Source: Lithodes maja (lineage: Eukaryota; Arthropoda; Malacostraca; Decapoda; Lithodidae). Taken from it: a DNA stretch of 64,000 nucleotides. The notes under the pieces are model-generated. The model saw nothing but the letters and a program-made list of their open reading frames with translations. It was not told the DNA's origin and ran no database searches. The stretch lies in NCBI GenBank assembly GCA_037953745.1, contig JBAKBP010007899.1:1-64000 (forward strand), given 5' to 3'. The position numbers and the translations under genes were made by a program. Below are positions 24,501 through 36,356 of the stretch, in pieces. The stretch's first letter is position 1, and each line of letters opens with the position of its first letter.

Positions 24501-27500
24501 TAAAATATTTACCACCTTTAGGTAAGAGCGATCACGTTGTAATGGATATAGAAATCCTATTGGGTTATTCCAATATGGAGGAGAGGGAGGAGCACAAGGA
24601 AACTAGGTTTGACTATGCAAAAGGAGACTACCAATCACTGAGACAATACTTTAGAGATGTTGACTGGAGTGAAATACATCAGAGAAATAGTGTAGACGAG
24701 AAGTATGGAGTATTTAAAACAATATATGAAGGAGGAGTTAATAAATATGTTCCTAAACAAGGTAATAGGTCAGCGAAGGTAAAGAATTGGTTTAATGAAA
24801 AATGTAGGAAAGCCAAGGAAAAGAGAGACCAAGCGTGGAAGGCAGCTAGAAAAAGGTGTAATAGAGAAACTTGGAACAGATACAAGAGATTAAGAAATGT
24901 ATATGCTGCAATCAGGAGACAAGAAGCCAGAGAATATGAGAAGAACATTGTGAACAAATGTAAGAGTGATCCTAAGCTGTTCTATAGGTTTATAAATAGT
25001 AAAATGAAGGTAAGGGATAGAATAGTGAGGTTGAAGGTTGAAGGGACCACTTATGATGACGACCAGAATATGTGTGAAATTATGAACAATACACTACACT
25101 CAGTATATACTAAAGGTGATAACTTTGAAGAAGTACCGGTAGGTGAAATTGGTGATAAACTGGGAGAGATTAATTTTCTCCCAGAGGAGCTAGTAGAAAT
25201 AATGAAAGGACTAGATGTGAAAAAAGCAGTGGGACCTGACAATGTAGCGGGATGGATTTTGAAAGAATGTGCTGACGAACTAGTGAAACCCTTATATGAG
25301 ATAATGAAATACTCTCTGGAAGTGGGAAAATTACCAATGGACTGGAAGAGAGCCAACATTGTACCGATTTATAAAGGTGGGAACAGGGAACATCCATTGA
25401 ATTATCGACCTGTGTCACTTACTAGTATAGTGTGCAAAATCTGTGAGAAAATAATTAAGAAAAGATGGATGATTTACTTGGAAAAGAATAATCTACTATC
25501 TAACAGGCAATTTGGATTCAGGGAGGGTACCTCATGTGTTACAAATCTACTCAGTTTTTATGACAGAGTGGTTGACATATTACAAGAGAGAGATGGATGG
25601 GTGGATTGCGTATATATTGACATGAAGAAAGCTTTTGACAGAGTATCGCATAGCAGGCTGAAGTGGAAATTAAAAGAGTATGGAGGGGTTCAGGGTAGTT
25701 TGTTAAATTGGATGGAGGACTATCAGGGAGACAGATGAGGACTACTATCAGAGATAAATTTTCTACGTGGAAAGATGTCACAAGTGGAGTTCCGCAGGGA
25801 GCGGTGCTGGCTCCCATAATGTTTCTAATATACATTAACGACACGCCAAAGGATATAAATGCATATATGAATATGTTTGCAGATGATGCCAAGATCATGA
25901 AGCATATAGAAGATGAAAACAGTGGTAGGGAATTACAGAGGGATTTGGATAGGATAGATCAATGGAGCAAGAAGTGGAAAATGGAATTTAACACAAATAA
26001 ATGTCATGTAGTGGAAATGGGAGTAAGTAAAAGAAGGCCACATATGGAATATAAGTTAGGAGAAAACACTATTAACCCATCAGAGAAAGAAAAGGACTTA
26101 GGGATAACTGTTAGGAGTGATCTTTCACCTGAGAATCATATTAATAAGATAGTGGGAGAAACATATGGACTGCTAAACAAAATAAAAATAGCATTTAACT
26201 ATATAAACGAGGAGATGCTGGAGAAAATAATAAAAACATTGGTGAGACCAAGACTGGAGTATGCGGCAGTGGTGTGGGCACCACATCTAAAAAAGCATAT
26301 AAAGAAGCTGGAGAAGGTTCAGAGAGCTGCAACTAGGATGATACCAGAACTGAGAGAATTACCATATGAGGAGAGATTAAAGAAATTAGATTTACCATCT
26401 CTAATGGATAGGAGGGAGAGAGGCGATATGATTATGATGTACAAATGTGTGAGAGGACTCTAAAAGGTGGACAAGAAGGGTTATATTGTGAAAGATAATG
26501 GTAGAACTAGGGGGCATAGATATAAGCTAATGAAAGGAAGATGTAAAGGAGATGTGAGAAAGTATAGTTTCCCTTACAGAAGTATAAGTAAATGGAATCA
26601 GTTGGAAGAGGAAGTGGTGTGTGCCAAAAACATTCATATTTTTAAGGCAAAGTTAGATAATTGTAACTCAGGAAGCGGGACAATACGAGCCTAAAAAGCT
26701 CAACTCATGTATACTACAAATAGGTAAATAGGCAAATAGGTAAATACACACACACACACACACACACCCACCCACCCACCCACCCACCCCGTAGCCTAGT
26801 AGGTAGAGCTCTCGTCTCACACACGAGGGGTCGGGGGTTCAATCCCCCGCCGGGCGGAGACAAATTGGGCTTGTCTCCTTTCATGTGTTAGCCTCAGTTC
26901 ACCTAGCTGTAAATAGGTACCTGGAATAAGTGGACGACGTTGTGACGTCCCATCTGGGGTTGGCAAAAATGGTACAAGGCGAGATGGGTATCATATGGTT
27001 CACCTAAGCTGATGGCTACCTAAGCCTTCGGGCGAGACGGTACCGTCTATAGTGAGAATGGTACCATACAGATCCACCCTAAGCCTTCGTTTCCGATGTC
27101 GCCAATTGGCTAAACAATACAGACTACACACACATCCACAGCCATTCCAACGATACATATAACACCTACACATATAGGAGGTGGGAAATAACGAGCATGC
27201 TCACTCCCGCAATGCAACTAGAGTAAGTACACACACACACACACACACACAGCCCGTAGCCTAGTAGGTAGCGCTCTCGTCTCACAAACGAGGGATCGGA
27301 GGTTCAATCCCCCGGCCGGGCGGAGACAAATTGGGCTTGTCTCCTTTCATGTGTTAGCCTCAGTTCACCTAGCTGTAAATAGGTACCTGGAATAAGTGGA
27401 CGACGTTGTGACGTCCCATCTGGGGTTGGCAAAAATGGTACAAGGCGAGATGGGTATCATATGGTTCACCTAAGCTACTGGTCAACCTAAGCCTTCGGGT

Positions 27501-27727
27501 GAGACTGGTACCGTAGTGAGAATGGTACCATACAGATTAACCCTAAGCCTTCGTTTCCAGATGTCGCCAATTGGCTAAAATACAGACTACACACACATCC
27601 ACAGCCATTCCAACGATACATAAACACTTAACATGCATTTCACGCAATACATTCCCAGTTAAGGAGGCGCGATAATAATGAGCTTAGCTCGCATTGCGTG
27701 GATTCCCCTTGACGAAACAAGCAAGTG

Positions 27728-27792
<65 letters not shown>

Positions 27793-30700
27793 ACCGACGA
27801 GACAACACCTCCGCACTCACGCTCCCGAAAATCAGCTGATCTAGCAAGCTGTTTACAGCGTTCGTCAAATAAACTCACTTAAACTTGAGTATAAGGATAT
27901 TTTGTGTTGTCCTGTATTATAATGCAGTATTAAAATAATTTGAGATTAAAATCAAGTGAGGATATTTCGAGTGATAAAAATAATTCAAGCGATTGTGAAT
28001 GCGAGTGGATGTAAACAAATATGGCTGACTTTGATGGATTTGAAGTCGGTGAGACCGAGGGCATTCTAGGGAAAATTATACGTGAGCTGAATGACATTAA
28101 AAGGTGGAAGGAGGATATGCAGGAGTGGAAGGTGAGTGTTAGTTCACAGATTGAGGCTATATGTTCAATATGTGGTGCTCAGGCTGGGGACATCGAGCCT
28201 GGACAAGATTTGAGTCGGGCTAGCCTAAAAGAAATTCAAACTCATATGGGGCAACTCCGGGACGAAAATGAAGCTTTAAGATTGCAACTTGAAGAATACA
28301 AAGGGCAAACCAAGGAAATGAAAACACATGTGGAGGAGATTAAGGAGAAACACAATAAATGGGTTAATGACGAAGGAGGAAAAGTGAAGGAAGTGGCAAT
28401 GAAAGAAATCATGGAGGAACAAAAGAAACAATCAGAACGGGAAAATAAAGATTTAGAATCCGTGGTAGTAAAAGCTATGAGGAGAAATGAACAGGTCCTG
28501 CGTGAAACAATAGATAGAAATAAGTGTATTATTGTATTTGGGGATATAGAGGAGCACATTATTGAGAGGAAAGCTAGGGATAAGGAAGAAATTAATAAGG
28601 TAAAAACATTGATCAAGCATGTCGATGAAGAAGGAAACAACTGGAGAGATGATATTGAAGAAGTTAGGAGAATGGGTAAATATAGTAAGGGAAACACAAG
28701 GCCAATGAGAGTGCAGTTTAGGTCTAGGGTAACAGTGGATGCAATAATGAACGTAACATGGAGACTTAACTTGACCAGCAAGTTTAAGAAAATTACAATT
28801 AGAAAAGACATGAGTATTGAGGATCGAAACATAAGAAAGGAATTGCAAACCGAGGCAAATGTAAAGAATGGAGAAAGGACGAAAGAAGACGAAAAGAAGT
28901 TTTTCTGGAGAGTGTGGGAGGGAAAACTCAAGAAATGGTATATAAAGCGAAGGGACGAAGTAGGGAGGGAAAAGGAGATGGTGCGGGTGACGGGGGAGAA
29001 GGCAGAGAGAGGGGAGGTGGAGATAGAGAGAGAAACAGTCCAAGTGGAGGCAGAGGGAGGGGAGGTGGAAACGGAGCGAGAAACAGTCCAGGTGGAGACA
29101 AGAGAAGAGGAGACAAGCTAGGAAATAAATTGGGAGGGGTACGTACAAAAAAGAAAGGAACGGGCAGGGACGAGAAAAATAGGGAAAATACTGGAAACGC
29201 TAAGTTCATGTATACAAATATTGATGGGTTAATTTCCAAAAAGATTGAGTTTGACGAATATGTAAAGAGAGAGAGGCCCGGGGTAGTATGTTTGACTGAA
29301 ACTAAGCTTAACCAGGAGGTAGACACGAATATAATTAGTTGTGCAGGATACAGTACATGGAGAAGAGACAGGTTAGGAAAGCTAGGAGGAGGAGTGTTGA
29401 TCATGGTAGATAATAAAATTACTGCTAAAGAATTAAAACTTGGTGATAGCATTGCTGAAGTGGTAGCAGTTGAAATTGAGGATAATGATAGGTCAAAATT
29501 GGACATTGTATCAGTTTATTTACCTCCTAAGACTAAATCTTGGAGCAACGATGAATATAATGAATTAATTTTGGAAACCTTGCGTATGTTAGAAATTATT
29601 TGTAAAAGGAAAAATAGGCTTATTCTTGCAGGGGACTTTAATTGCGGGGAGGTGGATTGGGAATGTTTGGATGCGGGTTCAAATGAAAATACTTGGGGTA
29701 GCAAATTTCTTGAACTAACAATGGGGTATCTATTAACACAACATGTTATGGAAAATACAAGATTTAGAGGAGGTGATGAACCATCAAGACTCGACTTATT
29801 ATTCACCAAAGACCCCCAAGAAATAAAGAACCTAACATATTTGAGTCCCATGGGAAAAAGCGATCATGCTGTGATTGAATTTGAATTGACAGTGGAATTT
29901 CTGGAAGGCAGAGAGGAGGAACATAGGGAATATAGACTAAATTATAGTAAGGCGGATTATGAATCATTACGAGGATACTTTGCAAATATAGATTGGTCAT
30001 TTATTGAGCAAGAACAGAATATTCAGGTAAAATACACCATGTTACTAGACATTTACAGGGAGGGGGTAGATAAATATGTACCAACATTTAAGGATAGAAA
30101 GCTGGTTAAGGAGAAAGAGTGGTTTAACATGCGATGTCACATTGCCCAGAACAAAAAGGACTCTGCATGGAATAAAGTGAGAAGGAGACGCACTGAGGAA
30201 AAATGGAATGAGTATAAGAATGCTAGAAACAACTATGTCAAGACTATAAGAGAGGAGAAAAAGAACTTTGAAAAAGATATAGTAAACAAATGTAATAAAG
30301 AACCCAAACTGTTCTATAGTTATATCAACGGCAAAACAAAAATAAAGGACAAAATAACAAAGCTTAGGGTAGAGGGTCAATTATATGAAGACACAGTGGG
30401 TATGTACTTACACTAGTTGTACTTACACTAGTTGTATTTGCGGGAGTGAGCATGCTCGTTAATTCCCGCCTCCTAAGATATGTTTGTCATACCGTGCTTT
30501 GAAACTATGCACTGATGGTGCAGACACAACTTCGGCTGGCAATTTGTTCCACCCACTAATCGAGTTGGTAGGAAATCTTTTACTTTTCAGATCAGATTTA
30601 CTATTAAGCACTTTTAGTTTGTAGCTGTGACCTCTTGTTCTCTCACCTCTATCCCTCTCTATGAAGTTTTCTTGGTCGATTTTGTCAATACCTCTAACAC

Positions 30701-33700
30701 ATTTGTATATCTGAATTTGCTGTCCTCGTTTCCTTCTCTGTTCCAGTGTAGGTAGATTCAATCTCTCGAGCCTCTCCTGGTACTCCAAATTTTCCAAACC
30801 TGGGATCATCCTCTTAGCTGCTCTCTGTACCCTCTCAATTTTGTGGATATGTTTCTTCATGTGAGGGGACCACACTACAGATGCATATTCCATCCTGGGT
30901 CTTATTATTGCCGTTATTATTTGTTTCATGGTGTTTTCATTAAGATAATTGAAAGACATCCTGATATTTACCAATAGTGCTAGTGATTCTCTCACTATCT
31001 TATTTACGTGGCTTTCTGGAGACATGTTATCCTTAAATTCTATCCCCAAGTCTTTTTCTTTTTCTGCTTTGGGAATCACTTCGTTTCCTAGTTTATAATC
31101 TTTTCTAGGTCTGTACTTGCTTTTACCCATTTCTAGAGTCTTACATTTCCCTGCATTGAACTCCATATTCCATTTGATGCTCCATTCATGGATCTTTTGC
31201 AAATCTGCTTGGAGCTCAAGGCAATCCTCCTGGGTTCTGATCGTTTTAAGCAGTTTAGCATCGTCCGCAAACATGCTCGTGTAGCTTGTTAGTCCCTCAG
31301 GTAAGTCATTTACAAATATTAGAAACATGATTGGGGCTAGGACAGATCCTTGTGGTACCCCACTCGTAATTTGAGTCCAGTTTGACGATTTCCCCCTTAC
31401 TGTTGTTCTCATCTGTCTTCCGCTAAGGTAGCTCTCCATCCATTTCAGCAGTTTGTCTCCTACTTTTCCCTCATGTTTTAATTTCCACAGCAATCTCTTG
31501 TGTGGAACTTTGTCAAATGCCTTTTTAAAGTCTAGGTAGGCACAGTCTACCCATCCTTCCCTCTTGTCCACTGTGTCTATTACTCTAGAGTAAAAACTCA
31601 ACAAGTTGCTTACACGTGATCTGCCTCCTCTGAATCCAAATTGTCGGTCAGTAATTAATCTTTTGGATTCCAGGTAGTTAACCCATTTGTCCCTTATTAA
31701 TCCTTCCAGAATCTTCATGAGGATGCTCAATAGTGATACAGGTCTATAGTTCAGTGGTTTATCTCTGCTTCCTCCCTTAAATATAGGAATAATGTTTGCT
31801 CTTTTCCATTCTGTAGGTACTATCCCTGTGTCCAATTATTTGGTCATTATGTCATATAACGATATACTCAGTTCCTTAGCATTTTCTTTAATAATCCAGC
31901 CTGATACTCCTTCCGGTCCAGCGGCTTTGTTTGGATCCACCTTACTCATTTTGTCTATGAGCTCTGGTCTGTTAAATGTGACTTCCGGCATTTCCTCTGT
32001 ACCTATCTCATTGGATTCTGGTGCAATGAATTCTCCTTCTTTTGTAAATACTGATGCAAAATTTCTATTTAGTTCTTCCGCAATCTCTGTATCCTCTTCT
32101 ATGATTCTGTTTCCACTTTTAATCTTTACGATCGTGGCTTTTATCTTCCTTTTGCCGTTTACAAACTTGAAAAACATTTTTGGATTCTTTTCATAGTTCT
32201 CCACTATCCCTTTCTCATGGTTTGCCTCTGACCTCCTCCTCATTTCTGTGTATTTGTTTCTCTCCTCTTTATACTTTTGCCTGTTATCTTCCGAATTCCA
32301 GTTTCTCATCTTTTTCCAGGCTTTGTTTTTTGCTTCCTGTGCTTGCCTACATTCGCGGTTAAACCATACTTTGCGATTACTTTTTTTCCTTTTATTAACG
32401 TACTTAGGGACAAAAGTTTTTATACCAGTATCATAGATCTCCATGAATGCCTTGAGTTTTTTGTCTACCTCACTTTCAGATAACACCTGATCCCAATTTT
32501 GTGACTTGAAAAATCCTGTAGTCCTACGAAATCGGTTCTGGAATACATCCAGTGATTTTCCTTGTGCTTTTCCCTTCCCTTGGGTAGATTATACTTCAAT
32601 AGTAAGTCTATGTCTAGAACTGCATGGTCGCTTTTTCCTAGTGGGCATAGGTACTGAATACTTTGAACCTCCTCCTCCCTTCTTGTGAATAGAAGGTCCA
32701 ATCTAGCTGGTTGATCACTTCCCCTTACTCTTGTTGACTCTTTTCCATGTTGGTATATAGAATTTTCCATGGCCATACTTAAAAATTCATAGCCCCAACT
32801 TTCCTCCCCTGCTCCGGCTTCAAGATCTTCCCAATTCACTTCCTTGCAGTTAAAGTCCCCACACATGACTATTTCATCCTTTGAAGCCAAGATATTTCCT
32901 AGCACACTACAGTAATTGTTTCCTTACGCATTAGGCTATGCTCCTCCTTACCCCATGTCTTCGTCTTGGGAGGTACATACGCTACTATCACCACTATTTT
33001 TTCGTTTCCACCAATCTCTATTGCTAAAACTTCTGCTGTTGAAGTTTCTAGTTTTATCTCAGACACAATCAAATCTTTCCTAGTAAGGATGCACACTCCT
33101 CCTCCATGTCGAAATTTTCTGTCCCTCCTCCAAATCCTATATTCAGACCATCCTAGCAAATTTATATCAAGGTCTTCTCTTAGTTTTGTCTCAGTGAGAC
33201 ATACTATTTCTGGTTTCTTAGTATTGAGTAAGTCTGTTAGTTCTAGTTTCTTAGAGATTAGCCCATCGACATTGCTATATAGAATCCTTATACTTTCTAG
33301 TCCCCCATTACCTGCTCCAAGCGCCTTATCTGCGGCGGTCTGTTCCCTACCCTCTTATTTTTAGTTTCTTTTTACCGAAAGTTTCATAATCTTCCCCTTT
33401 CTTACTCCGTAAAAAAACTTATTCTTTTCTTGTTCTGTCCTCTTGCTATTTTCCTCCTTGGCGGTTTTCCTTAGTTCAGCCTCCTTCTTTCTCTCTTCTT
33501 CTGGTAAGTCTCGCCTGATGTAGATTTTGTCCTTACCCTCTAACCCTTTTAGCCTAGCCGCTACTGCCATGATTTCATCACAAGTCCTTCTTGACTTAAA
33601 TTCAATTTTTACCAGTCTATTGTATTCCTTTGTATATTTTCCCAGCCTAAACATGTCTGCTATTTCCTCCTTCCAGGTGTCCTCCTCATCTTTAATCAAT

Positions 33701-36319
33701 TCCAGAATATTGTTGATGCGACCTTCATCCTGCTCTTTTCGTTTTGTCCAGTCTAGTTCCTCCTTTTCTTCCACCCCTGATATTATGAGGCAGTTAGCCC
33801 TACGACTTTCTTCCTGGATGGCCTGAGAGTTTTCGTGGATGCCTTGCTTAACCATACTTTTTACCTGGTCCTTTATCCTAACATCTTGCTGTTTCTGTTC
33901 ATCCAATTTCTTCCTGAATTCGTCACTGTGTGCCTTCCTTACACTGTCTAAATCTTTTACCACTTGGTCTCTAGTCATGCCCCAAGCATTTTTACCTTCA
34001 GAGATACTGGTGTCTAGCCTAGTCATTATCACTGCCTTTTATCTCTCCACTAACTCCAACCTGTTCTTCAACTCATCATTCGCTGTAACAATTTCCTTCT
34101 TAACTATCTCCAAGCCAGTCACTCGGTCCTCCAATTTCTTGATTTTGTTCAACAGCATGAAGCAAAATTTTCCAGTGTCCTCTGCGGTCCATGTTGTCAT
34201 GAAACCGGGAAAATCCGGCTCTCCCTCCGATTCGTCACTCCCGCCTTTATCACCCCTCCCCCCCTCAGCCCCTCGTCACCTTCATTCACCATCTTCCCCA
34301 CCTAATTCCTCTTGAAGTTGGAACCAAATATCTTGCCTCTTGTGCTGGGTAATACTTAAATAATATAATATTACCCACCATACTGAGCCGAGAACTTCCC
34401 GCGCCGAAAACAACAATATTGTGCGGTCTCTTCGGATTGTTCACTCACACCCTCTAGTAATATCCACTAATTACCCACTTGCCAGCCGAAGTTTACATTG
34501 TTTTTTATCATCATCCTAATACCTGGAGTCTCCTTTACACATGAATAAGAGATGGACTATAGCTCACTCCCGCCTGCAACCATGTAAGTAGAAATCAGCT
34601 GGAGCCTGTGGACCGCTTCCTCTCGAGTCAGCTGTTGTGTGTGTATGTGTGAAATTATGAATGATACATTAACATCCGTGTTTGTGGAGGAGGATGACTA
34701 TGTAGAACCTGTGGTGGAATTGAACGAGATACAGGGACTAGAGTCGATAGAAGTCAACAAGGATGAACTAAAATCATTGTTGGAAGAATTGGACGTGAGA
34801 AAATCTATGGGCCCAGATAACATTGCTGGATGGGTATTGAGAGAATGTTCTGAACAACTAGTGAGACCTATTTTTAATATTGTTCAACACTCATTAAACA
34901 AGGGGGAACTTCCCTTAGAATGGAAACAAGCAAATATAACTCCAATATATAAAAGTGGAAATAAAGAAGACCCGCTAAATTATCGACCGGTATCCTTAAC
35001 GAGTGTTATATGCAAGCTTTGTGAAAAGATTATTAGAAAAAGATGGGTGGGTATATTGGAGGAGAGGGAAATAATTTCAAGCAAGCAGTTCGGGTTCAGA
35101 AAAGGTCATTCGTGTACCACAAATTTGTTGAGTTACTATGATAGGGTAATTGACATTGTACAAGGGAGGGAGGGGTGGGTGGATTGTATTTACTTAGATT
35201 TCAAGAAGGCATTTGATAAGGTGCCTCATAAGAGATTGTTGTGGAAGCTCAGGACTGTGGGGCGGGTTGAGGGAGTATTATTAAAGTGGATGGAAAACTA
35301 TTTAATTGGTAGGGAAATGCGAACAGTAATAAAAGGAAAGTTCTCCTCGTGGAAAAGGGTAAAAAGCGGAGTGCCTCAAGGATCGGTGTTGGCCCCAATC
35401 ATGTTTTTGGTTTTCATCAACGACCTTCAAATGGGAATAGGCTCATATATATCTATGTTTGCTGATGATGCAAAATTAATGAAGCATATTACAAGTAGGA
35501 GTAGTTGTGAAGAATTACAGAGAGACCTAGATAAGTTATATGAGTGGAGTCAAACTTGGAAAATGGAATTCAACACGATTAAGTGTCAGGTTCTTGAAAT
35601 GGGAAAAAGTTAATATAGACCTTCTTGGGGATATAAAATAGGAGATGAAATAATTAGTAAAGCTGTGAAAGCAAAAGACCTAGGGGTAGTTGTGGCAGAC
35701 AGCTTGTCACCTGAACAGCATATAAATAAAATAACTGGTGAAACCTATGCAGTGTTGACTAACATGAGAATAGCTCTGAATTATTTAGATGAAGAGATGT
35801 TAGCAAAAATAATAGGGACAATAATACGACCAAGACTGGAGTATGCAGCAGTGGTGTGGTCTCCACACCTTATAAAACATAATAAAAAAATGGAAAGAGT
35901 TCAGAGAGTTGCCACTAAGATGATAGCTAGCCTTAGAGACCTGCCTTATGAGGAAAGATTGGAGAGGCTAAAGCTGCCAACGCTGAGGGAGAGGAGAGAG
36001 AGAGGTGACATGATCATGATGTTCAAGTGTGTGAAAGGTTTTGAGAAGATCGACAAGGGAGATTTTGTGGTGAGGGACGAGGGAAGAACCAGGGGTCATG
36101 ATTGTAAGTTGAGGAAAGTTATATGTAAGTCTGATGTAAGAAAGTTCAGCTTCCCGTATAGAAGCATTGAGTGTTGGAATAAGTTGGATGGGGAGGTGGT
36201 GGGAGCAAGAAATATCCAAACTTTTAAAGCAAAATTGGATAAATGTAGAGAGAGAGACAGGACAACACGAGCTTAGGCTCAAATCCTGTATACTACAATT
36301 AGGTGAGTACAATTAGGTG

Positions 36320-36356
<37 letters not shown>

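Larger units (their letters stand above)
22024..26745 (+). mobile_element. CR1-group LINE, full length but broken (element B)
   Basis: Same layout as element A: 5' end after an AC tract, ORF1, ORF2, and a tail of TACAAATAGGTAAAT units ending in AC repeats. ORF1 is split by a 438-bp MITE. ORF2 has a small deletion/frameshift near 25710-25740 and a TAA at about 26461. The copy is dead but not old. Confidence 0.9.
30406..34638 (-). mobile_element. CR1-group LINE nested in element C (element D, ~4.2 kb)
   Basis: On the minus strand the 5' end lies near 34638 and the 3' end at 30406. The tail is two units of ACAACTAGTGTAAGT, preceded by the ACGAGCATGCTCACTCCCGC stem region. GTGGGTATGT at 30396-30405 and GTGTGTATGT at 34639-34648 are the target duplication. 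All coding parts are present in order but broken. The target lies in a TG-rich stretch. Confidence 0.9.
27792..36322 (+). mobile_element. CR1-group LINE, full length, split by LINE D (element C)
   Basis: The 5' end follows the AC tract at 27791. Sequence runs to 30405, is interrupted by a minus-strand LINE (30406-34638) and resumes at 34639, ending in two ACAATTAGGTGAGT units and an AC tract. ORF1 is intact. ORF2 is cut by the insertion and also has a TAA at about 35612. Its 3' kilobase is nearly identical to element E. Confidence 0.9.

Noticed and set aside
27659..27878. Cysteine/valine repeat ORFs
   Set aside because: Translation of the (AC)30 tract.
28242..29506. Long minus ORFs opposite LINE C ORF1 and ORF2
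   Set aside because: They are antisense shadows of purine-rich LINE coding sequence, Leu/Ser/Phe-rich with no domain; the same happens in the other LINEs.
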